Assembly (NCBI GenBank): GCA_910589265.1
Contig: CAJUTQ010000100.1
Coordinates: 36,005-100,004 of the forward strand
Direction of reading: 5' to 3'
Source of the DNA: an uncultured Lachnospiraceae bacterium
GTDB taxonomy: Bacteria; Bacillota; Clostridia; Lachnospirales; Lachnospiraceae
DNA: 64,000 nt
Shown here: piece after piece, positions 16,028 through 25,300 of the stretch
Position numbering within the stretch: the stretch's first letter is position 1
How the letters are laid out: every line of letters begins with the position of its first letter
Notes under the pieces: model-generated
The model's input: only the letters and a program-made list of their open reading frames with translations
The model's database searches: none
What the model was told of the DNA's origin: nothing
Program-made: the position numbers and the translations under genes

Positions 16028-17752
16028 TCACACTTCCTTTGTAGAAAGCTGGGAAAGACAAATTTCCTTATACACTTCACAACTTTTCAATAGTTCTTCG
16101 TGGCTTCCTAACCCTGCTATTTTTCCATCATCTAACACAAGAATACGATCTGCACTTATTACTGTTGAAACCCTTTGAGATACAAGAAATACCGTCATTT
16201 TTTTTCCATTTTCCCGTATTGCTTTTCTTAGTTTGGCATCTGTGGCATAATCTAGAGCTGAAGCGCTGTCATCCAATATAAGAATTTCTGGTTTCTTTAC
16301 AAGGGCTCTGGCAATCGTTAGTCTCTGTCTTTGCCCCCCTGATAAATTTTTACCCCCTTGTAAAATCATAAAATCCAATCCCTGTCCCTTTTCTTCTATT
16401 ACTGTTTTTGCTTGGGCAATTTCTAATGCCTTCCATATTTCCTCATCTTTGGCATCCTTCTTTCCCCACTGCATATTTTCTCTAACCGTTCCTTGAAATA
16501 ACACTGCCTTTTGGGGAACAATCCCTATTTTTTCTCTAAGCTTTTTAATAGAATATACCCTTACATTGTTTCCATCTACAAAAACAGACCCCTTCGACGA
16601 CTCATAAAACCTGGGAATCAAATTTACAAGAGAAGTTTTTCCTGCCCCTGTTCCTCCAATCATTCCTATGGTTTCCCCTTTTTTTACTTTTAAAGAAATC
16701 CCTTCCAAGGCAGGGGCCTTTCCTCCTTTATAATAAAAGTCTACGTCTTTAAATTCTACCTGGTCATTCTTGTGATTTTCTAATAACTCCTCTTCCATTT
16801 CTGTAATACTTGTAGACATCTCTAAAACAGAAGAAATTCGGTTTCCACAGGCAAGGGATTTTGAAATAGTAATCATCAGATTCGCCAGTTTTACAAGCTC
16901 CACAAGAATTTGGGACATATAGTTAATTAAAGCGATCACCTCTCCTTGAGTAATAGAACCATAATATACTTGTTTTCCCCCAATCCATACAAGAGCTATG
17001 ACCGCCCCTTGAATAAGGATATATGTGATAGGATTTAAGAGAGCAGATATTTTTCCAACAAATATTTGTAATTTGGAAAGAAGATCGCTGTCCTTCTCAA
17101 ATCCTTCTATTTCCTCCTTTTCTTTATGAAAAGCTCTTATAACCCTAGCTCCTGTAAGATTCTCCCTAGTTGTTCGCAAAACTAGATCTAACTGCTTTTG
17201 TACTTTTTTGTATAAAGGCATACTGACAAATAAAATACCAAAAACAACCATAGAGAGGAGCGGTATAGCCACTACAAATACAAGGGCTGACTTTCTGTCA
17301 ATGGTAAATGCCATAACCATGGCCCCAAAAACAATAAAGGGAGAACGCAAAAAAAGCCGCAGCACTAAATTTACTCCTGACTGCACCTGATTAATGTCAC
17401 TCGTCATTCTCGTAATAAAGGTAGAAGAACCTATAGTATCTATCTCCGTGTACGAAAGCTTCATAATGTGGGCAAACAAGTCTTTTCTAAGCTTTGTCCC
17501 AAAGCCTACCGCTGCCTTTGCAGCAAAATATTGGGCAGTGATGGAACAAATTAATCCAATTCCTCCCAATGCTACGAGAATTCCTCCCATCTTCCATATA
17601 TAAGGCAAATCTTTGTTTTGTATGCCAATGTCAATGATATCTGCCATAACCAATGGCACAAAAAGCTCAAAACCAGCCTCCAGCAACTTAAATAAAGGCC
17701 CAAGAATGCTTTCTCTCTTATACCCTTGTAAATATCGAAGCAGCTTTCCCAT
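16028..17752 (-). CDS. ABC exporter half-transporter, degenerate-site subunit
   Basis: 574 residues, six transmembrane helices then an ATPase domain: Walker A GGTGAGKTS, signature LSGGQRQ, Walker B LILDDSASALD. The residue after Walker B is Asp instead of the catalytic Glu and the switch region reads VSQRVST with Gln for His. These are the usual marks of the non-hydrolysing site in heterodimeric exporters. The downstream partner is canonical apart from LSQGQ, so together they form one full and one impaired site. Promoter not resolved. The neighbouring Crp/Fnr gene is 110 bp upstream and may belong to the same transcript. Confidence 0.92.
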   Translation of the reverse strand: MGKLLRYLQGYKRESILGPLFKLLEAGFELFVPLVMADIIDIGIQNKDLPYIWKMGGILVALGGIGLICSITAQYFAAKAAVGFGTKLRKDLFAHIMKLSYTEIDTIGSSTFITRMTSDINQVQSGVNLVLRLFLRSPFIVFGAMVMAFTIDRKSALVFVVAIPLLSMVVFGILFVSMPLYKKVQKQLDLVLRTTRENLTGARVIRAFHKEKEEIEGFEKDSDLLSKLQIFVGKISALLNPITYILIQGAVIALVWIGGKQVYYGSITQGEVIALINYMSQILVELVKLANLMITISKSLACGNRISSVLEMSTSITEMEEELLENHKNDQVEFKDVDFYYKGGKAPALEGISLKVKKGETIGMIGGTGAGKTSLVNLIPRFYESSKGSVFVDGNNVRVYSIKKLREKIGIVPQKAVLFQGTVRENMQWGKKDAKDEEIWKALEIAQAKTVIEEKGQGLDFMILQGGKNLSGGQRQRLTIARALVKKPEILILDDSASALDYATDAKLRKAIRENGKKMTVFLVSQRVSTVISADRILVLDDGKIAGLGSHEELLKSCEVYKEICLSQLSTKEV

Positions 17753-17862
17753 AGGTTTCTTTTTCCATCCTTTCCCCAGACAAAATAAAAATCTGCCTTA
17801 TTATATCATCCATTCCCACTCTCTACAAGAGTTTCTCCTACTGTTTTCTCCCCATTGAAAGC

Positions 17863-18522
17863 CTAATGAAGCACAAAATGATTTTTCTGAAAGGAAATCA
17901 TTCCTTCATCTCTCATTTTACATAATTCATGGGACATGGCGCTGCGATCGACGGATAGAAAATCTGCCAGCTGCTGTCGGCTAAAAGAAATGTCAAAGGA
18001 AGAACAACCTGCCCTTAAAGATTGTTCCGACAAGTAAGAACGGAGCTTTTCTCTTGTTGTCCGTTGAGACATATGTTCCAGCTTTTGGGTAAGTGCCTTG
18101 TTCTTTAGAGCCATAATAGAAAGAAGATTTTTTACTAAACGCCCGTGGAAGGGGCAGGCAGTTGAGCAAATGGTAAGAGCTTTCTTCATATCTAAAAAAA
18201 GCACATTACTTTGTTTCACAGCCACTGCATTATTCAGAATAAAGTCATTTCTAAGACAGGCATAAACTTCTCCAAAAATTTCTCCTGGCAAAATTTCATT
18301 GAGAATGCTTAAATTTCCCCAGTAATCTTCTTTTTGAATATGAACACTGCCCTTTAACAGTAAAGCTACACTCATAACCTGCTCTCCTCTAGCAAAAATA
18401 CATTCTTCCTTTTCATAGCTATGTTCCCTTGCCTCCAAACAGCATAATAACGATTCTATTTCCTTTTCTGTAATACCAAGAAATAGGTTTGTCCTCTTCA
18501 ATAATGAAAAATATTGTCTCAT
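17863..18522 (-). CDS. Crp/Fnr-family regulator, probable HcpR-type
   Basis: 219 residues from the ATG at 18522, with GGGGTG 8 bp upstream. The N-terminal cyclic-nucleotide-binding-like beta roll (about 10-130, with ILPGEIFGEV) leads to a long dimer helix and a winged helix (FSRQQLADFLSVDRSAMSHELCKM). It has several cysteines, including LLCCLE, YACLR and ICSTACPFHG, that could hold an Fe-S or haem sensor; this is not provable by eye. It is divergent from hcp across 127 bp. In clostridia such regulators activate hcp in response to nitric oxide or nitrosative stress. Confidence 0.88.
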   Translation of the reverse strand: MRQYFSLLKRTNLFLGITEKEIESLLCCLEAREHSYEKEECIFARGEQVMSVALLLKGSVHIQKEDYWGNLSILNEILPGEIFGEVYACLRNDFILNNAVAVKQSNVLFLDMKKALTICSTACPFHGRLVKNLLSIMALKNKALTQKLEHMSQRTTREKLRSYLSEQSLRAGCSSFDISFSRQQLADFLSVDRSAMSHELCKMRDEGMISFQKNHFVLH

Positions 18523-18540
18523 CAATGATTCACCCCTTTC

Positions 18541-18554
18541 GTTGTAAAAACAAC
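18541..18554 (+). promoter_or_regulatory. Probable Crp/Fnr-type site at -41.5 of hcp
   Basis: GTTGT-AAAA-ACAAC is a perfect 5-4-5 inverted repeat. Its centre (18547.5) lies 41.5 bp before the start site predicted from the TATAAT at 18577-18582, which is class II activator geometry. Confidence 0.6.
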
Positions 18555-18571
18555 AGATTTATATGAAATAT

Positions 18572-18585
18572 CCTATTATAATAGG
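18572..18585 (+). promoter_or_regulatory. hcp promoter -10 box inside a 14-bp palindrome
   Basis: CCTATTATAATAGG is a perfect palindrome containing TATAAT (18577-18582). No recognisable -35 hexamer stands at 17 bp, in line with an activator-dependent promoter. Confidence 0.6.
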
Positions 18586-18592
18586 CAAAAAA

Positions 18593-18618
18593 AGTCAAGG
18601 CATTGATTTTCCTTGACT
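18593..18618 (+). other. Hairpin at the 5' end of the hcp leader
   Basis: Perfect 8-bp arms AGTCAAGG / CCTTGACT around a 10-nt loop, placed a few bases after the predicted start site and 19 bp before the ribosome site. There is no T run, so it may stabilise the mRNA rather than terminate it. Confidence 0.5.
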
Positions 18619-18649
18619 ACATAAAACCATTGAAATAGGAGGATTTATC

Positions 18650-20236
18650 ATGTCAAATGAAATGTTTTGTTTTCAGTGTGAACAAACTGCTGGCTGTAGT
18701 AGTTGCAGTGGGAAAATAGGAGTATGTGGAAAAGATTCCTATATTGCAGATTTACAAGATAAACTAACCGAGGAATTAATCCAGCTTGCTGTTGCTGTTG
18801 AAGGCTCTACACCTACTGAAAAAACATATGAGTTCATCTTAAAAGGGCTGTTTACTACTGTTACAAATGTAAGTTTTTATGATGAGTCTATTAACAAGCA
18901 GATTCAAGAAGTGGAAAAAGAAAAAAATGCCTTCCTTGCTTCAAAAAGAAACGGAGAAGAAGTACATTGGGATTTCAAAGGATTAGAACAAATGTGGAAT
19001 GAACATGAAGATATTCGTTCATTAAAGTCTCTTATTTTATTTGGACTAAGGGGAATGGCATCTTATGCTTATCATGCCTGGATACTTGGATACTCTGATG
19101 ATGAAGTAAATACCTTTTTCTGCAAAGGACTCAAGGCTCTTACAGAAGATTTGAATAAGGATCAGCTTCTCTCTCTTTGCCTTGAACTTGGAGAGGTAAA
19201 TTTAAAATGTATGGCTTTGTTAGATAAAGGAAATACTAAAACCTATGGTTCTCCTGTTCCAACAACCGTATCCCTTACTGTGGAAAAAGGACCATTTATT
19301 GTTGTCAGCGGTCATGATTTAAAAGATTTGGAGCTACTTCTAGAACAAACGAAAGGAAAGGGAATTAACATATATACAAATGGTGAAATGCTGCCAGCCC
19401 ATGCTTATCCAAAATTAAAGGCCTACTCCCATTTAAAGGGGAATTTCGGAACTGCATGGCATAGGCAACAAGTAGAATTTATAGACATTCCTGGCCCTGT
19501 GCTTTTTACGACAAACTGTCTCATGCCTCCGAAAGATAACTATGCTGACCGGATTTTTACAACAAGTGTTGTTTCCTATCCCAACATTCAACATATTGGA
19601 GAAGATAAAGATTTCACTCCTATCATTGAAAAAGCTTTAGAACTTGGGGGATACGATCAGGATAAAGAATTTTTAGGCGCAAATAAAGGAAACGTAGTTA
19701 CTACTGGATTTGGTCATGAAGCTGTATTATCTGTAGCAGATAAAATAATAGAAGCTATAAAAAACAAAGACTTAAAACATATCTTTGTTGTAGGGGGATG
19801 TGACGGAGCCAGAAAAGAGAGAAATTACTATAGGGATTTTGTAAAAATAACGCCTACTGATACGGCTGTCCTAACCCTTGCCTGCGGAAAATATCGCTTT
19901 CATGATCTAGATATAGGATCCATTGGCGGTCTTCCCCGTATTATGGATATGGGACAGTGCAACGACGCATACAGCGCTATAAAAGTAGCTGGCGCATTGG
20001 CAGAAGCATTCCAATGCGATATCAACGAGCTTCCTTTAACCTTGGTTATTTCCTGGTATGAACAAAAGGCTGTCTGTATCCTTCTCACTCTTTTGCACCT
20101 AGGCATCCGTAATATTTACCTTGGCCCTACCCTTCCGGCCTTTCTTTCCCCTGGTATACTAGATATCCTTATAAATAATTATCAAATTCATCCTATTGGA
20201 ACTCCAGAAGCTGATCTGAAAGAAATGCTCCTATAA
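18650..20236 (+). CDS. hcp: Hydroxylamine reductase / hybrid-cluster protein
   Basis: 528 residues. The N-terminal cysteine cluster CFQCEQTAGC (7-16) followed by CSSCSGKIGVC holds the proximal Fe-S cluster. Hybrid-cluster ligand regions appear later: GFGHEAVL, GGCDGARKERNYY and TLACGKYRF. The protein reduces hydroxylamine and nitric oxide and can act as an S-nitrosylase; it is expressed under nitrosative stress in anaerobes. A strong AGGAGG site precedes the ATG. It is divergent from a Crp/Fnr regulator with an activator-type promoter between them. Confidence 0.95.
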   Translation: MSNEMFCFQCEQTAGCSSCSGKIGVCGKDSYIADLQDKLTEELIQLAVAVEGSTPTEKTYEFILKGLFTTVTNVSFYDESINKQIQEVEKEKNAFLASKRNGEEVHWDFKGLEQMWNEHEDIRSLKSLILFGLRGMASYAYHAWILGYSDDEVNTFFCKGLKALTEDLNKDQLLSLCLELGEVNLKCMALLDKGNTKTYGSPVPTTVSLTVEKGPFIVVSGHDLKDLELLLEQTKGKGINIYTNGEMLPAHAYPKLKAYSHLKGNFGTAWHRQQVEFIDIPGPVLFTTNCLMPPKDNYADRIFTTSVVSYPNIQHIGEDKDFTPIIEKALELGGYDQDKEFLGANKGNVVTTGFGHEAVLSVADKIIEAIKNKDLKHIFVVGGCDGARKERNYYRDFVKITPTDTAVLTLACGKYRFHDLDIGSIGGLPRIMDMGQCNDAYSAIKVAGALAEAFQCDINELPLTLVISWYEQKAVCILLTLLHLGIRNIYLGPTLPAFLSPGILDILINNYQIHPIGTPEADLKEMLL

Positions 20237-20351
20237 AAAACGTTTTCTCCTTTGAAAATAATAGGATAACATGTTTACTTTTCCTTTTATATATGCTACT
20301 CTCTTATTATTAAAGTAAATGATCAATTATATTTTATACTAGGAGGTTACA

Positions 20352-20573
20352 ATGGTGCGAGGAAAGAAATCATACACATTAGTAGAACAACTGGAGAGAA
20401 CAACTTCTGAAATTGAAGATTTAGAAATACACTTAAAGGAACTGAAAAGATCCAAAAAGGAACTGGAAGAACAAATTAAGTTAAACCGCCTCTCAGAATT
20501 AGATAAATTAATTGCTGCCAGCGGGAAAAGCTTTGAAGAGATAAAGGAATTTTTAGGGATCAATTTGTATTAA
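20352..20573 (+). CDS. Small coiled-coil protein (DUF4315-like)
   Basis: 73 residues, preceded by AGGAGG. Residues 10-50 form one long charged heptad-bearing helix (LERTTSEIEDLEIHLKELKR), and the C-terminus is a short helix ASGKSFEEIKEFLGI. This general plan resembles DUF4315 proteins known from conjugative elements, but no other conjugation gene is near, so the link is weak. It is followed by a strong terminator and appears to be a monocistronic gene in a gene-poor patch. Confidence 0.7.
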   Translation: MVRGKKSYTLVEQLERTTSEIEDLEIHLKELKRSKKELEEQIKLNRLSELDKLIAASGKSFEEIKEFLGINLY

Positions 20574-20603
20574 AGATACTTACTTAACCTTGTTACATTT
20601 TAC

Positions 20604-20655
20604 AAATGAATCATCCATTATGCTGACATAAGCTAGCATAATGGATGATTCATTT
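20604..20655 (+). terminator. Hairpin with 21-bp perfect stem after the coiled-coil gene
   Basis: AAATGAATCATCCATTATGCT (20604-20624) is exactly complementary to 20635-20655, with a 10-nt loop. The A/T-flanked ends allow termination, though the T tract (TTTTG) is short. Confidence 0.7.
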
Positions 20656-21142
20656 TGTCTCATGGAATGGGCAGTTCTTTTCTTTTTGAAAATCATTAAA
20701 TTGTAAAAATGTAATTATCCCTGCTTTAAAGGTTTCTTCTTAGTTCTTTATAAAAATTTTACTAAAAACAAGTAAATTATTCTTTACGGAAGGTATTTTT
20801 TTTATTAATAAATACCCAAATGACTTAACTCTTTTTAAGCGAAATATGAACTCTTAGTATTGTTTATTAAAAAATTATATGCTGTTCCTTGAACACACTA
20901 AGTTTATCTCAAGTGAACTTTCCCTTATCATTTCCTCTGTATTATTTCTTCCTATAAGTCATTGCAAAGTCTGACAAGGGAAAAATAATATCCTATTACT
21001 ATATGAGGACTCCAAAAGCCTTGACAAATACGGAAAGTCTAAAAAATTCCTCTGCAATATGTTCATTCATTTTAGGCCTTTACGTACTGTTCATACTTTT
21101 CCAAAAGGGAAAATTTTAATCCTGGAATATTGGTTCTAAACC
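20656..21142. other. Gene-free, very AT-rich stretch
   Basis: 487 bp with no credible reading frame on either strand, no recognised RNA gene, tandem repeat or mobile-element end. It separates the coiled-coil gene from the orphan membrane gene at 21143-22000. Confidence 0.6.
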
Positions 21143-22000
21143 CTATTCTTTTGTAATTTCTTCTGTAGAAGCACAAAGTCTATTTCTTATTACTTCAAGT
21201 GTCATTTTATACTGATATATCTTTGAATAAGCACTTTTAACGTCTAGCATTATTTCCATTTTTTTATAAGCTAAAAAATTATCAGAAAACTCAGTTTTTA
21301 ATATATCCATTCTAGTACTTTCTAACGTGTTCTTTAACTCATTATCTAATCCATCAATGCGGCATAAAGTATTATTATAATTATTAGTAATAACGCCTAA
21401 AACTAAATAAAATTCTTTTTGGGAAGATACATAGTTCTGTTGCCAGTCATCAGATGATTTCAAAACCTTTTCTACGTCACCATTATTGACACCTCTATAG
21501 ACAATTTTAATTTGTTTTATTATATAACTATATAAATCAAATCCAATATTTTTTATAAATATAATAGATGGTGCTAACTCAATAACCCGATCCTTATTAT
21601 TTTCTGCCAAATTAAGTATAAAATATTTACAATCTTCATAAAACACATGCTGAATTTCGTTTAAACTATTAAAGAATGATGGAATATTGTTATTCTTCAA
21701 TTCTTTAAATGCTACATTTGGAAACTCACATTTATCACTCGTTTGTTTTGAATAATTAGATATACATTTAGTTATGACTAAAAAAGGTTTATATTTCTGT
21801 TCTATTTCTCTTTTTTGAAAGGTATTAAAACTATGGCTTATGTAAGAAGCTATTACCGCAATTAGTAATGGAGTTATTATTTGTAGAATTGAAACCACAA
21901 TTTCCATATTTTGGATAATTAATAAACATTTTTCCATATTTTTTTTTATATTTATATTCACTATTCCATAATAGCAAATAGTTTTACACAATAGCCTCAT
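21143..22000 (-). CDS. Orphan protein with one N-terminal membrane helix
   Basis: Up to 285 residues. The first 30 (MRLLCKTICYY...) may be untranslated: ATG codons at MEKCLLI and MEIVVSI are alternatives and none has a strong ribosome site. A transmembrane helix (about 36-55) is followed by a long soluble region rich in Asn, Lys, Ile and Tyr, largely helical, with FQKREIEQKYKPFL after the membrane. No family recognised. Base and codon use are markedly more AT-rich than in the neighbours, which together with the empty flanks suggests acquired DNA. Confidence 0.6.
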   Translation of the reverse strand: MRLLCKTICYYGIVNINIKKNMEKCLLIIQNMEIVVSILQIITPLLIAVIASYISHSFNTFQKREIEQKYKPFLVITKCISNYSKQTSDKCEFPNVAFKELKNNNIPSFFNSLNEIQHVFYEDCKYFILNLAENNKDRVIELAPSIIFIKNIGFDLYSYIIKQIKIVYRGVNNGDVEKVLKSSDDWQQNYVSSQKEFYLVLGVITNNYNNTLCRIDGLDNELKNTLESTRMDILKTEFSDNFLAYKKMEIMLDVKSAYSKIYQYKMTLEVIRNRLCASTEEITKE

Positions 22001-22106
22001 TTTCCAAAAATATGTACATTTTTCTCATAAATACCCATTCTTATTCTATAAATCCCCACGCCCTGCTATCTAAATAAATTTCAAAAAGTAATATATTTAA
22101 AAAAAG

Positions 22107-22153
22107 AAAAAAGGCTATCTATACCAATAAAATAGTATGGATAACCTTTTTTA
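22107..22153 (-). terminator. Intrinsic terminator after tRNA-Glu
   Basis: On the minus strand AAGGTTATCCATAC pairs with GTATAGATAGCCTT and is followed by a T run. Confidence 0.75.
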
Positions 22154-22179
22154 GGGTTGGGCTGTTCTATAAACAGTCG

Positions 22180-22251
22180 CAGCTCGTAGGGGAATCGAAC
22201 CCCTGTTTCCGCCGTGAGAGGGCGGCGTCTTAACCGCTTGACTAACGAGCC
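22180..22251 (-). tRNA. tRNA-Glu (CTC anticodon)
   Basis: Read on the minus strand: acceptor GGCTCGT with ACGAGCT, D arm GTCAAGCGGTTAAGAC, anticodon stem CCGCC/GGCGG around loop CTCTCAC (anticodon CTC), and T arm AGGGG-TTCGATT-CCCCT. The discriminator base is G and CCA is not encoded. It is followed by a terminator, and polC ends 78 bp upstream of it. Confidence 0.93.
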
Positions 22252-22328
22252 TAAGCAAATACTCTTTTGAATACTTGCTTATTATACCTTATCCCTTTCA
22301 AAAATGCAAGTTATTTTTCCAATATTTT

Positions 22329-25300
22329 TTACAAGGCAAAATCAAACAAAGAAAGCTGATTGGATTCTGGAATATCTCCAAGCAACCCTAGTTCTCCCAT
22401 AAGATCGACTACGGTTTTACTTACCTTTGTCCTTGTACGAAAATCATCTTTTGAGAGAAAAGGTCCCTCTTTTACGGCCTCGCATATAGCCTCCGCTGCC
22501 TTGTCTCCCAAGCCTTCAATACTGGATAAAGAAGGCATGAGTCTGCCATCCACAATTTGAAACAGTCTGGCATCTGCTTGAAAAATGTCCAGCTTACAGA
22601 AGGTAAATCCTCTTGCGTACATTTCCTGTACGATTCTCATATCCTTGTAAGTATCCTGCTCTTTTTTGGACAGGCTGTCTTTTCTTCTCATGTAGTCCGC
22701 CATATGTTCTTCCAGCCTTTTTTTTCCTAAACACATGATTTCATAAGAAAACCCCGAGGCTCGAATACTAAAATAAGCTGCGTAGTATGCCAAAGGATAA
22801 TTTACCTTACAATATGCAATACGCCAGGCCATCATTACGTAGGCGGCTGCATGAGCTTTTGGAAACATGTATTTGATCTTATTACAAGACCATATGTACC
22901 AGTCTGGCACTCCTTCCTCTATCATAGCTTTCTCCCACTCTGGCTTTAGTCCTTTTCCCTTTCGTACACTTTCCATAATTGTGAAGGACAAACTGTCCTC
23001 TACCCCCATATGAATCAAATAGGTCATAATATCATCTCTTGTACAAATGGCTGTGGATATCGTTGCCTTTCCTTCTTCAATTAATGTCTGAGCATTGCCA
23101 AGCCATACATCTGTCCCATGGGATAATCCAGATATACGCACTAAATCTGAAAAAGAAGAAGGTTTTGTGTCCAAAAGCATTTGAATAACAAAGTCTGTTC
23201 CAAATTCTGGAATTCCCAAAGCCCCTAAGGGACAACCTCCAATGTCTTCTGGCTCAATGCCCAACGCCTTTGTATTTTGAAACAAAGACATAACCTTCGG
23301 ATCATCCAAAGGTATTTTTTGGGGATCCATTCCTGTTAAGTCTTGAAGCATGCGAATCATCGTAGGATCATCATGTCCAAGGATATCTAATTTTAATAAG
23401 TTATGATCAATGGAATGGTAATCAAAATGGGTCGTAATAATATCTGTCGTTGTATCATTAGCTGGATGTTGAACAGGAGTAAAGGAATTAATATCTTCTC
23501 CAAGGGGCAGTACAATAATTCCTCCTGGGTGTTGTCCCGTAGTTCTTCGAATGCCTGTGCAGCCCATAGTAATCCTTCCAATTTCACAGTTACGTTTTCT
23601 TATACCATGTTCTTCAAAATAATTTTTCACATAGCCAAAGGCTGTCTTATCGGCTAAAGTGCCAATGGTTCCTGCCCTATATGTCTGTCCTGTTCCAAAA
23701 ATCACTTCTGTATATTTATGGGCCTTACTCTGATAATCTCCTGAAAAATTTAAATCTATATCTGGTTCCTTATCTCCCTTAAATCCTAAAAAGGTTTCAA
23801 AGGGAATGTCAAAGCCTTCCTTGTCCAGCATCTCCCCACAAAGAGGACATGGCTTGTCTTTCATATCACAACCTGCTTTTCCAGAGTAGGACTTTACTTC
23901 CTCGGATTCAAAATCACTATAATGACAATGTTTGCAATAATAATGAGGAGGTAATGGATTTACTTCTGTAATGCCTGCCATTGTTGCAACAAAGGAAGAG
24001 CCGACAGATCCCCTGGATCCTACCAAATATCCGTCCTCCAAAGACTTCCATACAAGCTTTTGGGCAATAATATACATTACGGCAAATCCATTGCTAATAA
24101 TAGAATGAAGCTCCTTTTCCAGTCTTTCCTCTACTTGTTTTGGAAGAAGATCTCCGTAGATTTCCCTTGCCTTGTTATAACAAATATCGGTCAATGTCTT
24201 ATCAGAATTTTCGATCACTGGGGGACATTTATCAGGGCGCACTGGGGAGATCCATTCTATCTGGTTTGCAATGAGATTTGTATTTGTTATAACGACTTCC
24301 TCGGCCTTTTTTTCTCCCAAATACGAAAATTCTTTGAGCATCTCATCTGTTGTACGAAAATATAGGGGAGCCTGATTATCCGCATCTTTAAATCCTTTGC
24401 CTGCCATAATAATTCTTCGAAATATTTCATCTTCTGGATCTAAAAAATGTACATCACATGTGGCTGCTACTGGCTTTTTCAACAGTTCTCCAAGACGGAC
24501 AATGGTTCGGTTGTGCTCCTTTAGTTCTTCTTCCTCCTTTATAGAGGACCGCTCTGATCGAAGCAGAAAACTATTGTTTCCCAAAGGCTGAATTTCTAGA
24601 TAGTCATAAAAATCTGCAATTTTTATAAGTTCCTTTTCTGATTTCCCATCCAGGACAGCACGATATAATTCTCCTGCCTCACAGGCAGAGCCAACGATGA
24701 GTCCTTCTCGATGATTTGTCAACACACTCTTTGGAACTCTTGGCCTTCCCTGATAATATTCTAAGTGAGAAAGTGAGACAAGACGATATAAGTTCACTCT
24801 TCCCACATCATTTTTCGCTAAAAGTATGGCATGATAGGTGGGAAGTTTTTTTATTCCTTCCTTGGAAGATGCTCCTAGTTCATTTACCTGATCTAATGTG
24901 TAAATTTCTCTTTCTTTTAGCATGGAAATCATTTTCACAAAAATTTCTGCTGTAGCGTTGGCGTCGTCTACTGCCCGATGATGATTTTCTAAAGAGATAT
25001 TGAACGCCTTTGCCACATTATTTAATTTATGTTTTCTTAAAGAAGGGAGAAGAATTCTAGATAAGGCAACTGTATCCACCACTGTAAATTCCTCATAGAG
25101 TTTTAAATCTGCTGCTTTGCTTTCAATAAATCCCATATCAAAAGCAGCGTTATGGGCTACCATGACTCCTCCCTTTGCAAAAGCAAGAAATTTTGGCAAA
25201 ACTTCTTCTATTTTTTCTGCATTCATAACCATCTCGTCATGAATGCCTGTCAGCTTTTCAATCTGAAATGGAATGGGGATTTCTGGATTGACAAAGGCGC

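Noticed and set aside
22180..22251. tRNA-Glu as an attachment site for an integrated element
   Set aside because: No copy of the tRNA 3' end could be seen in the adjacent AT-rich patch and no integrase gene is present.
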